Source of the DNA: Pseudoalteromonas lipolytica
Lineage (GTDB): Bacteria > Pseudomonadota > Gammaproteobacteria > Enterobacterales > Alteromonadaceae
Reading direction: 5' to 3'
Length of the DNA: 64,000 nucleotides
Assembly: GCF_900116435.1 (NCBI RefSeq)
Contig: NZ_FPAZ01000005.1
Span: 186,001 to 250,000 of the forward strand
The first letter of the stretch is position 1, and every line of letters starts with the position of its first letter. The position numbers were made by a program, and so were the translations under genes. Shown here piece by piece: positions 28,007 through 38,877 of the stretch. The notes below the pieces were generated by a model. It had not been told where the DNA came from and did not search any database. It was given only the letters and a program-made list of their open reading frames with translations.

Positions 28007-28697
28007 ACAGAAAATCACTGCAATAGTTCCCGCAGCCGGTGTTGGCAGCCGAATGCAACATTCTGCGCCAAAACAGTACATCGAACTGGCGGGTAAAACC
28101 ATTTTAGAGCATACCCTTAGCAAGCTTGCTGAATTAGATTTTATTCACACGATAAAAGTAGCAATAAGTGACGACGATGGTTACTTTGACGCGATACCTC
28201 AAATCGATAGCCGCATAGAACGAGTGTCGGGCGGCACAGAGCGTGCCGACTCAGTCCTTAATGCTTTGCTGTCACTTGCTGATAACCCGCCAGACTGGGT
28301 ACTGGTGCATGATGCAGCAAGACCGTTAGTGTGTTTAAGCGATATAACTCGTTTGGTCGATGATTGCCTAGCAGCTAACGAGGGCGGTATTTTAGCCTCT
28401 AAAGTCAAAGATACCATTAAACGCGGCCGTACTCATAGTGAGCAAACTGTGCCACGTGATGATTTATGGCAAGCGCTTACCCCTCAATTTTTCCCTTATC
28501 AGGCGCTTGTAGATGCACTTTCAAATGCCCTAGAGAACGGCGTGACTATCACCGATGAAGCTTCGGCGATTGAGTGGGCAAAGCAGCCAGTAAAATTAGT
28601 CGCTGGGCGCAGTGACAACATTAAAATAACCACCCCAGAAGATTTAGATTTAGCAGCGTTTCTACTGCAAAAACAACAAAACGAGAGAACCCCATGA
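27996..28697 (+). CDS. ispD: 2-C-methyl-D-erythritol 4-phosphate cytidylyltransferase
   Basis: 233 aa from ATG 27996, overlapping the ftsB end by 11 bases. Third step of the MEP isoprenoid pathway: CTP plus MEP. Nucleotide-binding [14 protein letters not shown] and [21 protein letters not shown] and TDEASAIEW are all present. Overlaps ispF by 4 bases (ATGA). Confidence 0.96.
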   Translation: MKTKQKITAIVPAAGVGSRMQHSAPKQYIELAGKTILEHTLSKLAELDFIHTIKVAISDDDGYFDAIPQIDSRIERVSGGTERADSVLNALLSLADNPPDWVLVHDAARPLVCLSDITRLVDDCLAANEGGILASKVKDTIKRGRTHSEQTVPRDDLWQALTPQFFPYQALVDALSNALENGVTITDEASAIEWAKQPVKLVAGRSDNIKITTPEDLDLAAFLLQKQQNERTP

Positions 28698-29176
28698 TTC
28701 GAATTGGCCATGGCTTTGATGTTCACAAATTTGGCGGCGAAGGCCCGTTGGTTATTTGTGGTGAAAAAATTGATTACCCACAAGGTTTTTTAGCGCATTC
28801 AGATGGCGATGTGGCTATTCATGCATTATGTGATGCTATATTAGGATCACTGGCAATGGGCGACATTGGTAAGCACTTCCCAGATACTGCGAGTGAATAC
28901 GAAAACATCGACAGCCGTATATTATTGCGTCATGTGGTTAAGCTTGCAAAAGAGCAAGGCTATGAACTTGGCAATGCAGATGTAACCATTGTAGCTCAAG
29001 CACCAAAAATGCTGCCTCATATTCAAGCCATGCGTAAAAATTTAGCTGCTGATTTAGAAGCCGATATTTCGCAAGTGAATGTGAAAGCCACTACCACCGA
29101 AAAGCTGGGCTTTGAAGGTCGTAAAGAGGGCATTTCAAGCCACGCAGTGGTTATTATGAGTAAACAAAATTCATGA
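28694..29176 (+). CDS. ispF: 2-C-methyl-D-erythritol 2,4-cyclodiphosphate synthase
   Basis: 160 aa. Forms the cyclic diphosphate of the MEP pathway. Metal-binding [10 protein letters not shown] (Asp 8, His 10), [19 protein letters not shown] and the [15 protein letters not shown] motif are intact. Start overlaps ispD and stop overlaps truD, each by 4 bases. Confidence 0.97.
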   Translation: MIRIGHGFDVHKFGGEGPLVICGEKIDYPQGFLAHSDGDVAIHALCDAILGSLAMGDIGKHFPDTASEYENIDSRILLRHVVKLAKEQGYELGNADVTIVAQAPKMLPHIQAMRKNLAADLEADISQVNVKATTTEKLGFEGRKEGISSHAVVIMSKQNS

Positions 29177-30201
29177 GTGAATTGAATTATTTATACGGAA
29201 AACCACTATCAAAAGCCGACTTTAAAACGTTTGCTGAAGACTTTATGGTTGACGAAGACCTCGGTATTGAATTCACTGGTAGCGGCGAGCATGTGTGCTT
29301 ACAGGTCGTCAAAAAAGGTGAAAACACCCCGTTTATAGCCAAGCGAATTGCCGAAAAAGCGGGCGTATCACCGCGTGATGTAAGCTATGCGGGTTTAAAA
29401 GATCGCCACGGTGTCTGTACACAGTGGTTTAGTGTGCCTGTGCCGATTAAAAAGCACATCGAATTTAGTGAACTGAATAACGAGCAATTCTTTATTATCG
29501 CGCAGCAGCGCCACAATCGTAAATTAAGAACAGGCTGCCACAAGGGCAATCGATTTACGATTACCCTGCGTAATGTGACTGAGCCTTTAGATATTTTGTG
29601 TCGTATTAATGCAGTGCGTGCTGGGGTGCCAAATTACTTTGGTGAACAGCGATTTGGTCATGGAGGGCATAACCTTGAAATGGCTAAACGGATGTTTGCA
29701 GGAGAGCGTATTCGCGATAAAAAGCTGCGTGGTTTAGTGATTTCAGCGGCCCGTTCTTATGTGTTCAATGAAATAGTAAGTATGCGTGTAGCTGAGCATG
29801 GTCTTGCGAAAACCATGCACCGCGAAGTGTTTATGCTTAGCGGCAGTAATGCCTTTTTTGAAGACAATATAAGCGATGACAATATTGCACGTTTAGCCTC
29901 TGGCGATATTGTTATGTCGGCACCAATGGTGGGCAAAGGCGAAAAAGGCTTAACCGAAACCGAAAAGCAATGGTTGCTCCCTTATCAGTCTTGGATAGAG
30001 GGATTAGCTGAGCTTGGGCTTAAGAATGAGCGCAGAATGCTGCGCTTAATTCCCGAGTCTTTAACTGTTGAAACACTTGATGAGACAACGGTAAAACTGA
30101 GTTTTGGTTTACCAAAAGGCTGCTTTGCAACCGCGCTTTTGCGAGAGCTGGTGGACTATAAAGACGCCAGCCCAAGAGAACAAAAACAAAAGGATGCGTA
30201 A
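29173..30201 (+). CDS. truD: tRNA pseudouridine(13) synthase TruD
   Basis: 342 aa. Makes pseudouridine at position 13 of tRNA-Glu. Catalytic Asp in [18 protein letters not shown]; also [16 protein letters not shown] and the inserted TRUD domain in the middle. surE starts at the base right after the stop. Confidence 0.96.
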   Translation: MSELNYLYGKPLSKADFKTFAEDFMVDEDLGIEFTGSGEHVCLQVVKKGENTPFIAKRIAEKAGVSPRDVSYAGLKDRHGVCTQWFSVPVPIKKHIEFSELNNEQFFIIAQQRHNRKLRTGCHKGNRFTITLRNVTEPLDILCRINAVRAGVPNYFGEQRFGHGGHNLEMAKRMFAGERIRDKKLRGLVISAARSYVFNEIVSMRVAEHGLAKTMHREVFMLSGSNAFFEDNISDDNIARLASGDIVMSAPMVGKGEKGLTETEKQWLLPYQSWIEGLAELGLKNERRMLRLIPESLTVETLDETTVKLSFGLPKGCFATALLRELVDYKDASPREQKQKDA

Positions 30202-30966
30202 ATGAAAATCTTATTAAGCAATGATGATGGAGTGCATGCAAAAGGGATTGCCGTTTTATATCATGCGTTAACGCAAATTGCCGATGTGACGCTGGTTGCC
30301 CCTGACCGTAACTGCAGTGGCGCCAGTAATTCATTAACCTTAATGAACCCGTTACGTGCGACCACGCTAGATAATGGCTTTATTTCTATTAATGGCACCC
30401 CTACGGATTGTGTTCACCTTGGCGTGAATGAGCTAACCGATGAGCAGCCTGACTTAGTTGTGGCTGGTATTAATCATGGGGCTAACTTAGGTGATGACAC
30501 GCTCTATTCTGGTACGGTTGCAGCCGCAACCGAAGGCCGCCACTTAGGGCTGCCAGCGATCGCTGTCTCACTCTGTTCTAAAGAAGGGAATCATTTTGAA
30601 ACGGCAGCAGCAGTGGCTGTCGGTATCATTAAAGAGCTTGCATCACACCCTCTACCGAAAGATCAGATCATTAACTTAAATGTGCCAGATATTCCTCTTT
30701 CGGAGCTCAAAGGAGTAAAAGTAACACGCCTTGGCGCACGTCATAAAGCTGAAACCATGACCAAGCAACAAGACCCGTGGGGGCGTGATATTTTTTGGTA
30801 TGGCACGCTCGGCGCTGAAAGTGACGCAGGAGAAGGGACTGACTTTTACGCCATTAATAATGGGTATGCCTCAGTAACACCGTTAAGTGTTGATATGACA
30901 GCGAAGGAGAGTCTTCAAGCCGTCGATAGCTGGTTAGCGAAGATGGAGATTAATAGTGCTGACTAA
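30202..30966 (+). CDS. surE: 5'/3'-nucleotidase SurE
   Basis: 254 aa. Metal-dependent nucleotidase linked to stationary-phase survival. [13 protein letters not shown] gives the two metal-binding Asp residues; [27 protein letters not shown] and [23 protein letters not shown] complete the site. Overlaps pcm by 11 bases. Confidence 0.97.
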   Translation: MKILLSNDDGVHAKGIAVLYHALTQIADVTLVAPDRNCSGASNSLTLMNPLRATTLDNGFISINGTPTDCVHLGVNELTDEQPDLVVAGINHGANLGDDTLYSGTVAAATEGRHLGLPAIAVSLCSKEGNHFETAAAVAVGIIKELASHPLPKDQIINLNVPDIPLSELKGVKVTRLGARHKAETMTKQQDPWGRDIFWYGTLGAESDAGEGTDFYAINNGYASVTPLSVDMTAKESLQAVDSWLAKMEINSAD

Positions 30967-31594
30967 TTATAATCGCAGTGCGTTGGCATTGGCTGAATTA
31001 TTAAAACGGGATGGCGTAGAAGATGTCGCTGTACTTGAGGCGATTGCGACGACCCCGCGGCATGTGTTTGTTGATGATGTTTTACAGCATAAAGCGTATC
31101 AGAATACCGCTTTACCTATTGGTCAAGGGCAAACAATTTCGCAGCCTTATATCGTTGCGCGAATGACAGAGTTACTGCGACTTGCAGGAGTACGCGATAA
31201 GGTACTTGAAATTGGTACGGGATCAGGGTATCAAACCGCGATTCTTGCAAAAACGTTCACTAAAGTGTGTTCAGTTGAACGCATTAAAGCGTTGCAGTGG
31301 CAAGCAAAGCGCCGTTTACATAAGCTTGATTTATACAATGTAACGATGAAACATGGTGATGGATGGCAAGGGTGGCAATCGCAAGCACCATTTGAAGGGA
31401 TTATCGTGACTGCCGCGGCAGCAACGATGCCGCAAGGGTTACTAGCACAACTTGCTGATGGCGGTGTGATGATAGCCCCCGTGGGCGAGCAAGATCAGCA
31501 ATTAATGATGGTTGTCAGAAATGGCGACACATTCACAGAACATAAAGTTGCACCAGTACGATTTGTACCTTTAGTACCTGGTGATATTGAATAG
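30956..31594 (+). CDS. pcm: Protein-L-isoaspartate O-methyltransferase
   Basis: 212 aa from GTG 30956 inside the surE end. Repairs isoaspartyl damage with [26 protein letters not shown] motif [16 protein letters not shown] and the EGIIVTAAA segment are typical. surE-pcm is the standard stationary-phase pair upstream of nlpD-rpoS. Confidence 0.97.
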   Translation: MLTNYNRSALALAELLKRDGVEDVAVLEAIATTPRHVFVDDVLQHKAYQNTALPIGQGQTISQPYIVARMTELLRLAGVRDKVLEIGTGSGYQTAILAKTFTKVCSVERIKALQWQAKRRLHKLDLYNVTMKHGDGWQGWQSQAPFEGIIVTAAAATMPQGLLAQLADGGVMIAPVGEQDQQLMMVVRNGDTFTEHKVAPVRFVPLVPGDIE

Positions 31595-31605
31595 GACGTT
31601 ACACT

Positions 31606-32184
31606 TTGAAGTTGTTTACTAAGTTATATGATATGGCGCTTGTGTGGGCTAAGCACCGTCACGCAGAGCGTTATTTAGCAGGGATGAGCTTTGCTGAATC
31701 TGTTTTTTTCCCTGTTCCGCCAGATGTGATGTTAGCTCCTATGTCACTCGCTCAGCCAGATAAAGCATGGCGATTTGCCAGCTTTACTACTATTGCGTCT
31801 GTTATTGGTGGTATTTTAGGTTACTTGCTTGGCTTTTGGCTATTTGAGCCCGTCGTTGAGCCGCTAATTGCTCAAATGGGCTGGCAAGCAAAGTTTGATA
31901 CTGCGCTAGGCTGGTTTGAAACATACGGCGTGTGGGTTGTATTTCTTGCTGGGTTTTCGCCTATTCCTTATAAAGTTTTTACTATTGGGGCAGGCTTAAT
32001 GCAGATGGCATTTTTACCTTTCTTAATTGCGTCTGCAATTGGACGTGGGGCTCGGTTCTTTTTAGTGTCGGCTTTAATGAAGTGGGGGGGCGTGAAAATG
32101 GAGCAAAAATTACGTCAATATGTTGAAGCGCTTGGCTGGGGATTAGTTATTTTAGTTGTTGTTGCGTACTTTTTACTACGATAA
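31606..32184 (+). CDS. yqaA: YqaA-family DedA-like membrane protein
   Basis: 192 aa, starting at TTG 31606 (ribosome site AGGA). About four membrane helices with FAESVFFPVPPDVMLAPM, VIGGILGYLLGFWLFE, and the SNARE-associated/DedA motif FSPIPYKVFTIGAGLMQM. Related proteins are lipid or small-molecule transport factors. Its place between pcm and nlpD is conserved in gammaproteobacteria. Confidence 0.88.
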   Translation: MKLFTKLYDMALVWAKHRHAERYLAGMSFAESVFFPVPPDVMLAPMSLAQPDKAWRFASFTTIASVIGGILGYLLGFWLFEPVVEPLIAQMGWQAKFDTALGWFETYGVWVVFLAGFSPIPYKVFTIGAGLMQMAFLPFLIASAIGRGARFFLVSALMKWGGVKMEQKLRQYVEALGWGLVILVVVAYFLLR

Positions 32185-32225
32185 CCCCTAAAACTCACAG
32201 TTAGTATTATAAGGAGCATTTTACG

Positions 32226-33050
32226 ATGAACAGACAGTTAGCAGTGTATGTTACCTTGTTTATTAGTATTTTGCTCTTTGGTTGCTCCTCCCGTAATGCT
32301 CCCGCTCCTGTTAGTAGTTTAGATAATCATACAAAACAAATTACCCGCAAAGTTAATATTTCTGGCTCAAGTTACAAGGTTAACAAAGGCGATACTTTAT
32401 ACTCAATCGCGTTTAGTGCTCAAAAAGACTTTCGTACTTTAGCAAAATTAAACGATATTCCAGCACCTTATACGATTTATCCTGGGCAACGCATTTTGCT
32501 CACAAAATCGGCACAAAAACAAAAAAAGACGAAAAAATATACGAATTCGAGTAAAAAGTCTACCGTTTTGATACAAAAAAATAACAAAAAATTAAAAAAA
32601 GAGCTTGATCAGCCAAAACAACGAGAGTATGTTCAAAAACAAGCCAACAAGAAAGTTAGTGCAAAAAATAGTAATCCTAATACAAAAGTCATATGGAGCT
32701 GGCCCGCTAAGGGTAAGGTCACGCGCCGTTTCTCTACAAAAGAAAATGGCTATAAAGGGTTACAAATCGCTAATAAACAGGGGGCATCTGTTTTAGCTGC
32801 TGCACAAGGAACTGTGGTATACGCGGGTAACGCATTGAGGGGCTACGGTAATTTAATCATATTGAAACATAATGATGATTACCTAAGTGCTTATGCACAC
32901 AACTCAAAGTTGCTTGTAAAGGAAAAACAGGAAGTAAAGGCGGGGCAGAAAATAGCAGAAATTGGCAGTTCAGATTCGTCGGTTACGGCTTTAAGATTTG
33001 AAATTCGTTACCGAGGTCAAGCAGTCAATCCTGCTAAGTATCTACCTTAG
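32226..33050 (+). CDS. nlpD: Amidase activator NlpD (LysM and LytM/M23)
   Basis: 274 aa lipoprotein: signal ending LLFGC (Cys 20), a LysM domain (SYKVNKGDTLYSIAF ... YPGQRILL, about 55-98), a Lys-rich linker (about 100-155), and a LytM domain (about 160-274). The zinc-site residues of active M23 peptidases are not conserved (GLQIANKQG), as in E. coli NlpD, so it probably activates the AmiC amidase rather than cutting wall itself. Upstream of rpoS; in relatives the main rpoS promoter lies within nlpD. Confidence 0.95.
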   Translation: MNRQLAVYVTLFISILLFGCSSRNAPAPVSSLDNHTKQITRKVNISGSSYKVNKGDTLYSIAFSAQKDFRTLAKLNDIPAPYTIYPGQRILLTKSAQKQKKTKKYTNSSKKSTVLIQKNNKKLKKELDQPKQREYVQKQANKKVSAKNSNPNTKVIWSWPAKGKVTRRFSTKENGYKGLQIANKQGASVLAAAQGTVVYAGNALRGYGNLIILKHNDDYLSAYAHNSKLLVKEKQEVKAGQKIAEIGSSDSSVTALRFEIRYRGQAVNPAKYLP

Positions 33051-33107
33051 CCAAAGGTATTGATAAAGTGATTTAGCTCAATCACATATTTGCTCGGGAG
33101 GACGCTT

Positions 33108-34091
33108 ATGGGTCACACAGCAAAACTTGAGAAAACAACTGAAACAGTTGATGATAAATTTGATGACACGATGGTTGAAGATGATTCATCTGAGTTACTC
33201 GAAGAAGTCGACAACGATGATGAAATTTTTACAAAAGACGAAGTCGTCAAAAACCTAGACGCGACACAGTTATACCTGGGTGAAATTGGTTTTTCTCCTC
33301 TTTTAAGTGCAGAAGAAGAAGTATTTTTTGCGCGTAAAGCATTGAAAGGCTGTGAAGCCTCTCGCAAACGAATGATAGAAAGTAATTTACGTTTAGTGGT
33401 GAAAATTGCTCGCCGCTATAACAACCGAGGTCTTGCGCTGCTAGATCTTATCGAAGAAGGTAACCTTGGCCTGATTCGCGCTGTTGAAAAATTTGACCCA
33501 GAACGTGGTTTTCGTTTTTCAACTTATGCAACCTGGTGGATCCGTCAAACGATTGAACGTGCCATAATGAATCAAACACGAACAATTCGTTTACCTATTC
33601 ATGTTGTAAAAGAACTGAATGTTTATCTAAGAACAGCTCGCGAACTAACACAAAAACTTGACCACGAACCAACCGCAGAAGAAATTGCAGAGTGTCTGGA
33701 TAAACCCGTTGAAGACGTGACTAAAATGCTACGTTTAAACGAAAAAATCACGTCGGTTGATACGCCAATTGGAGGCGAAAACGACAAAGCCTTACTCGAT
33801 ATCATTGCTGACGAAAAAGGCTCTGGTCCTGAGGGCGAAGTACAAAATAATGACATCAACAAACACATTGTTGATTGGCTTGGTGAATTAAACCCAAAAC
33901 AACGCGAAGTACTTGCACGTCGTTTCGGTTTACTTGGCTACGAGCCTTCAACGCTTGAAGATGTCGGTCGTGAAATTGGCTTAACGCGTGAACGTGTAAG
34001 ACAAATTCAAGTGGAAGCATTACGTCGTTTAAAAGATATTTTGCAACACGAAGGCTTAAGTACAGATAGCCTGTTTGACCAATTTACTTGA
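33108..34091 (+). CDS. rpoS: Stationary-phase sigma factor RpoS
   Basis: 327 aa from ATG 33108 after GGGAGG. Very acidic N-terminus, then region 1.2/2 ([64 protein letters not shown]), region 3, and region 4 ([17 protein letters not shown], [24 protein letters not shown]). Directs general stress and stationary-phase transcription. Confidence 0.97.
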   Translation: MGHTAKLEKTTETVDDKFDDTMVEDDSSELLEEVDNDDEIFTKDEVVKNLDATQLYLGEIGFSPLLSAEEEVFFARKALKGCEASRKRMIESNLRLVVKIARRYNNRGLALLDLIEEGNLGLIRAVEKFDPERGFRFSTYATWWIRQTIERAIMNQTRTIRLPIHVVKELNVYLRTARELTQKLDHEPTAEEIAECLDKPVEDVTKMLRLNEKITSVDTPIGGENDKALLDIIADEKGSGPEGEVQNNDINKHIVDWLGELNPKQREVLARRFGLLGYEPSTLEDVGREIGLTRERVRQIQVEALRRLKDILQHEGLSTDSLFDQFT

Positions 34092-34146
34092 GTTGACAAC
34101 AATATACCTGACTCAGGTATGAGGCCTTCGGGTCTCTAGAACACAC

Positions 34147-34177
34147 AAAAAAGCTGACATACTGTCAGCTTTTTTTA
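34147..34177. terminator. Bidirectional terminator between rpoS and mutS
   Basis: AAAAAAGCTGACA and TGTCAGCTTTTTTT form a symmetrical stem between convergent genes, with A and T runs on both sides. Confidence 0.88.
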
Positions 34178-34186
34178 TGCACGCAA

Positions 34187-36757
34187 TTAAAGTAAATCTT
34201 TTAATTGGTATAACAGCTGGTGTGCTTGTCTTGGTGTTAAACTGTCTGGGTCGAGCTGCTGTAAAGTTAGCTCAAGTTCAGAGGGTTCATTGTCAAACGC
34301 CAGTGCTTGCTGTTGTTGCACAGGGGCTGTAACAGGCTGATGATTTTCGAGCATTTTTAGTTTTTGCTTTGCTTGCTGAATAACGGCTTTTGGTACACCG
34401 GCAAGCGCGGCAACTTGTAAACCAAAGCTTTTACTTGCTGCACCTTCAAGCACGGTATGCATAAAGGCAATAGTGTCGTTATGCTCAATCGCATCTAGGT
34501 GAACATTAACCAATCCTTGCTGCTGCTCGGCCAGTTCAGTTAGCTCAAAATAATGGGTGGCGAATAAGGTTTTTGCGGCAATTTTTGAGGCTAAATAATC
34601 GGCCGTAGCATAGGCGAGAGACAGGCCATCATAGGTTGAAGTACCGCGTCCTATTTCATCCATCAAGACCAAAGATTGCGCCGTGGCATTGTTTAAAATG
34701 GTCGCTGTCTCTGTCATTTCAACCATAAAGGTTGAACGCCCTGATGCTAAATCATCACTTGCGCCAATACGCGTAAAAATGCGGTCAATATTGCCAATTT
34801 CTGCGCTGTCAGCAGGGACATAAGACCCAATATGTGCCATGAGTACAATTAACGCAGTTTGACGCATATAGGTTGATTTACCCCCCATGTTTGGCCCCGT
34901 GATGATCAACATCTTACGGTCGTTGCTTAACTCGACAGGGTTGGCAATAAAGGGGTCTTTCATTACTTGCTCAACAACGGGATGACGCCCTTGCTTTATG
35001 CTTATATTGTCGTTATCACACAGTGTTGGTTTGGCATAGTTGAGTGCTTGCGCACGTTCGGCTAAATTATTAAGAACGTCTAAATCAGCCAGTACTGCAG
35101 CCATCGTTTGTAGCTGCTCAATATGCGGTGCTATAAATTCAAATAGTTGTTCATAAAGTTGTTTTTCGAGAGCCAACGCCTTTGATTGGCTACCGAGTAC
35201 TTTGTCTTCATGCTCTTTTAACTCAGGAATGATATAGCGTTCGTTATTTTTTAATGTTTGACGACGAATATAATCAGCAGGGACTAAGTGTGAATTAGCA
35301 CGGCTAACTTCAATGAAGAAGCCATGCACCTTGTTGTAGCCAATTTTTAAGGTGCTGATGCCTGTGCGTTCACGCTCGCGCTCTTCCAGTTTTTCAAGGA
35401 TATCGGTTGCGCCTTGGCTAAGCGCACGCCATTCATCTAACTCACTATTATAGCCTGGGGCAATAACTCCCCCATCACGAATAAGTACCGGTGGTGTTTC
35501 AATGACTGCACGTTCTAGGAGATCTTGCAGCGCTGGTAATTCTTGTGACTGTGCGATGATCTGGTTAATGCGTGGATCGCTGGCATCATTAAGTAGCTCA
35601 TGCAGTGGTGCCAGCGCTTGTAATGCACTACGTAAACGCGTTAAATCACGAGGTCTGGCTGTGCACAATGCAAGGCGCGCGATAACTCGCTCAATATCAC
35701 CAATTTGTTTTAATGATTCGTGCAGTTCGCCGCACAGTTGAGCATCGATGATCGCACTAATCGCATTTAGGCGTGAGTTAAGCTCATCTTTACTGCGCAC
35801 AGGGGTATGAATTCGGCGTTTTAATAAACGAGACCCCATTGCTGTAGCGGTTTTATCAAGCACCTGTGCCAAGGTGTTTTCATAGCCTCCTGAGAGGTTA
35901 ACAGTGAGCTCTAAGTTTTTACGGGTTGCAGCATCTAAGATCACTGCGTGTTCGTTTTGCTCAAGGGTAATAGCGCGAATATGTGGCAGAGCAATGCGTT
36001 GAGTGTCTTTTACATATTGCATTAAACAGCCCGCGGCAATCAGAGCGCAATGGGCTTTATCAACCCCAAAACCAACTAGATCTTTGGTGCCAAATTGATC
36101 GCATAAGAGGTGTTGTGCGGTGTCTAAATCGAACTCCCATTCTGGGCGACGGCGAGCCCCTTTAATATGTTCGATTAAGTGAATATTGGCAAACGTTTCA
36201 CTGTAAAGCAGTTCGGCTGGCGCGAGGCGTTGCAGTGTTGAGCTAAATGCTTCGTCAGTATTCACTTCAAGTACATTAAAACGGCCTGAGTTAATATCGA
36301 GGTAGGCTATGCCGTAAACACCGTATTTATTTTGCCACACACTTGTGAGTAAGTTATCTTGGCGCTCTTGCAGTAAGGCTTCATCGGAAATAGTACCGGG
36401 TGTTACAATGCGCACGACTTTACGCTCTACCGGACCTTTGCTGGTTGCTGGGTCGCCTATTTGTTCGCAAATAGCAACCGATTCACCCATTTGTACAAGG
36501 CGTGCTAGGTAATTTTCTACTGCGTGATAAGGTACGCCGGCCATTGGAATAGGATCGCCACCGGCTTTACCGCGATGAGTTTGAGAAATATCAAGAAGTT
36601 GAGCTGCACGTTTAGCATCATCAAAAAAGAGTTCGTAAAAATCACCCATACGATAAAACAATAAAATATCACGATGCTCGGCTTTTATTTTTAGATACTG
36701 CTGCATCATCGGTGTTTGTTGTTTTATAGTGTGTGGAGCATAAAGATCAAACGACAT
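34187..36757 (-). CDS. mutS: DNA mismatch repair protein MutS
   Basis: About 856 aa from ATG 36757 (an in-frame TTG at 36769 is also possible). Mismatch-binding domain with the [15 protein letters not shown] motif (Phe and Glu contact the mismatch), core and lever domains, and ATPase domain with Walker [34 protein letters not shown] and [12 protein letters not shown]-terminal dimer/tetramer helices end LLYQLKDLL. Divergent from pncC with a 21-base gap. Confidence 0.97.
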   Translation of the reverse strand: MSFDLYAPHTIKQQTPMMQQYLKIKAEHRDILLFYRMGDFYELFFDDAKRAAQLLDISQTHRGKAGGDPIPMAGVPYHAVENYLARLVQMGESVAICEQIGDPATSKGPVERKVVRIVTPGTISDEALLQERQDNLLTSVWQNKYGVYGIAYLDINSGRFNVLEVNTDEAFSSTLQRLAPAELLYSETFANIHLIEHIKGARRRPEWEFDLDTAQHLLCDQFGTKDLVGFGVDKAHCALIAAGCLMQYVKDTQRIALPHIRAITLEQNEHAVILDAATRKNLELTVNLSGGYENTLAQVLDKTATAMGSRLLKRRIHTPVRSKDELNSRLNAISAIIDAQLCGELHESLKQIGDIERVIARLALCTARPRDLTRLRSALQALAPLHELLNDASDPRINQIIAQSQELPALQDLLERAVIETPPVLIRDGGVIAPGYNSELDEWRALSQGATDILEKLEERERERTGISTLKIGYNKVHGFFIEVSRANSHLVPADYIRRQTLKNNERYIIPELKEHEDKVLGSQSKALALEKQLYEQLFEFIAPHIEQLQTMAAVLADLDVLNNLAERAQALNYAKPTLCDNDNISIKQGRHPVVEQVMKDPFIANPVELSNDRKMLIITGPNMGGKSTYMRQTALIVLMAHIGSYVPADSAEIGNIDRIFTRIGASDDLASGRSTFMVEMTETATILNNATAQSLVLMDEIGRGTSTYDGLSLAYATADYLASKIAAKTLFATHYFELTELAEQQQGLVNVHLDAIEHNDTIAFMHTVLEGAASKSFGLQVAALAGVPKAVIQQAKQKLKMLENHQPVTAPVQQQQALAFDNEPSELELTLQQLDPDSLTPRQAHQLLYQLKDLL

Positions 36758-36778
36758 GTATTTACCCAAAGGCTGAAT

Positions 36779-37276
36779 ATGGAATTACATCAAGAGATTA
36801 AAACACTTGCTGCGAAATTAGGAGCTATTTTAACGGATAAACGCTTATGGATCACTACCGCTGAATCGTGCACGGGTGGGGGCGTGAGTTATGCGCTAAC
36901 AGATACACCAGGAAGTTCTCATTATATTGACCGTGCTTTTGTTACATACAGCAACCAAGCAAAGCATGAATTAATTGGTGTGAGTAACGAGACTTTACAG
37001 AACTTTGGCGCTGTCAGTGAGCAAACTGTTTTAGAAATGGCGTCAGGTGCTGCGAAGGCTGCAAAGGCTGATATTGCGATTGCTATTTCGGGTATTGCGG
37101 GCCCCGGTGGGGCAACCCGGGATAAACCGGTTGGTTTGGTGTGGTTTTGCGTGCATTTTGCAGGAAAAAATTACCCAAGCAAACATGTTTTTACCGGTGA
37201 TAGAGCCAGTGTTAGAGCTCAAGCTATTGTTTATTCAATAGAAAAAGTTATCGAGATAATAAAATCAGAAAATTAG
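36779..37276 (+). CDS. pncC: Nicotinamide-nucleotide amidohydrolase (CinA C-terminal type)
   Basis: 165 aa from ATG 36779; the frame is open further upstream, inside mutS, but without support. Stand-alone CinA C-terminal domain that deamidates NMN in NAD recycling: [60 protein letters not shown]. Immediately upstream of recA, as in many gammaproteobacteria. Confidence 0.95.
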   Translation: MELHQEIKTLAAKLGAILTDKRLWITTAESCTGGGVSYALTDTPGSSHYIDRAFVTYSNQAKHELIGVSNETLQNFGAVSEQTVLEMASGAAKAAKADIAIAISGIAGPGGATRDKPVGLVWFCVHFAGKNYPSKHVFTGDRASVRAQAIVYSIEKVIEIIKSEN

Positions 37277-37283
37277 CTTGATA

Positions 37284-37299
37284 CTGTGATTTCATACAG
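37284..37299. promoter_or_regulatory. LexA (SOS) box upstream of recA
   Basis: CTGTGATTTCATACAG fits CTGT-N8-ACAG exactly. It lies about 36 bases before the recA start. Confidence 0.85.
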
Positions 37300-37334
37300 T
37301 ATACTGTCTGCATTAGCCGGATTTGGAGAACAGA

Positions 37335-38381
37335 ATGAACGATAACAAACAAAAAGCGTTGGACGCTGCTTTATCACAAATTGAACGTCAATTTGGTAAA
37401 GGTTCAATTATGAAATTGGGCGACAACAAAGCCCTTGATATTGAAGCTATCTCAACAGGTTCACTGGGGATTGATATTGCATTAGGTATAGGTGGTTTAC
37501 CAGCAGGACGTATCGTTGAAGTATACGGCCCTGAATCATCAGGTAAAACAACGCTAACGCTACAAGTTATCGCTGAAGCTCAGAAGCAAGGCAAAACGTG
37601 TGCATTCGTTGATGCTGAGCATGCTCTCGATCCTGTATACGCACAAAAGCTAGGTGTAAACATTGATGAGTTACTTGTTTCTCAGCCTGATACTGGTGAG
37701 CAAGCATTAGAAATCTGTGACATGCTTGTTCGTTCAAGTGCGGTTGACGTGGTTATTGTTGACTCGGTTGCTGCATTAACACCAAAGGCTGAAATTGAAG
37801 GCGACATGGGTGACTCACACATGGGTCTTCAAGCTCGTTTAATGTCGCAAGCCCTTCGTAAATTAACGGGTAATATTAAGCGCTCGAACACCTTGTGTAT
37901 TTTCATCAACCAAATCCGTATGAAAATAGGTGTTATGTTTGGTAACCCAGAAACAACAACGGGTGGTAACGCACTTAAATTCTACGCATCGGTACGTATT
38001 GATATTCGTCGTATTGGTTCGGTGAAAGAGGGTGATGAAGTTGTGGGTAACGAAACCCGCGTTAAAATTGTTAAAAACAAAGTTGCACCGCCGTTTAAAC
38101 AAGCTGAGTTCATCATTATGTATGGTGAAGGTATCTCTAAACACGGTGAATTAATTGACTTAGGTGTTAAACATAAGATTGTTGAAAAGTCAGGTGCTTG
38201 GTATAGCTACAACGGTAATAAAGTAGGCCAAGGTAAAGCAAATTCAATTAAGTTCTTAAAAGACAACCCAGAGATCGCAGATGAGATCGAAGGTAAGTTA
38301 CGTGAAATGCTATTACTTCAAGCAACTATTAAGCCTGAAGACGGTGTAGATGTTGGCTTGATAGCTGAAGACGAGCTATAA
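37335..38381 (+). CDS. recA: Recombinase RecA
   Basis: 348 aa from ATG 37335 (ribosome site TTGGAGAA). Strand exchange and LexA cleavage. Walker [57 protein letters not shown] loop L1 region, [20 protein letters not shown]. No recX follows; a terminator and a repeat lie downstream instead. Confidence 0.99.
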   Translation: MNDNKQKALDAALSQIERQFGKGSIMKLGDNKALDIEAISTGSLGIDIALGIGGLPAGRIVEVYGPESSGKTTLTLQVIAEAQKQGKTCAFVDAEHALDPVYAQKLGVNIDELLVSQPDTGEQALEICDMLVRSSAVDVVIVDSVAALTPKAEIEGDMGDSHMGLQARLMSQALRKLTGNIKRSNTLCIFINQIRMKIGVMFGNPETTTGGNALKFYASVRIDIRRIGSVKEGDEVVGNETRVKIVKNKVAPPFKQAEFIIMYGEGISKHGELIDLGVKHKIVEKSGAWYSYNGNKVGQGKANSIKFLKDNPEIADEIEGKLREMLLLQATIKPEDGVDVGLIAEDEL

Positions 38382-38430
38382 AACACCTTTACAGTGTATT
38401 GTTAAGCGTGATTTGACCCGCCCTTAACAC

Positions 38431-38462
38431 AAAAAGACCGCTACTTAGTTAGCGGTTTTTTT
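38431..38462 (+). terminator. Rho-independent terminator after recA
   Basis: AAAAAGACCGCTA and TAGCGGTTTTTTT stem, about 50 bases past the stop. Confidence 0.88.
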
Positions 38463-38545
38463 ATGGGTGAATAATAGTCGCACTGAGCCGTTTTTATAGA
38501 TGAAAAGTTGCGCCGGCTGTAGCGGCTATTTTACAGGGGCGGGCC

Positions 38546-38720
38546 TATACCAGTTCACTTAATTAATACCATTTTGCAAAAATACTTAATCATTTTGAGT
38601 GATTAAACCAGTCGCTACCTACGTTAAAAATTTTTGATTTAGAATAACTAAATTTTTGCCTTGTTATCAACGCGGTTTTATTGCCTCAAAATAGACCACT
38701 TAATTAAGCGTAATGCTATA
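38546..38720. repeat. MITE-like intergenic repeat with terminal inverted repeats
   Basis: About 175 bp. Left end TATACCAGTTCACTTAATTAA and right end TTAATTAAGCGTAATGCTATA are inverted copies at 17 of 21 positions. The interior shares long blocks with 17714-17929 but lacks about 55 central bases of that copy. No coding capacity. It occupies most of the 496-base gap between recA and the siderophore receptor. Confidence 0.85.
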
Positions 38721-38808
38721 AGTGAGCAATTTTAGGGATTAAGGTAAGGGGATATAAGGGATTCAATCTGTCAACGCGGGATAAACCAGCTGCAACGAGT
38801 CGATACAT

Positions 38809-38833
38809 AAAAGCCGCACAGTGTGCGGCTTTT
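38809..38833 (-). terminator. Rho-independent terminator after the siderophore receptor
   Basis: AAAAGCCGCACA - GTGTGCGGCTTTT perfect stem, about 45 bases past the stop on the minus strand. Confidence 0.85.
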
Positions 38834-38877
38834 AAATTCTTAAAGTTTAGAGCTTATCGTTTCAAACTTGGCACTCA

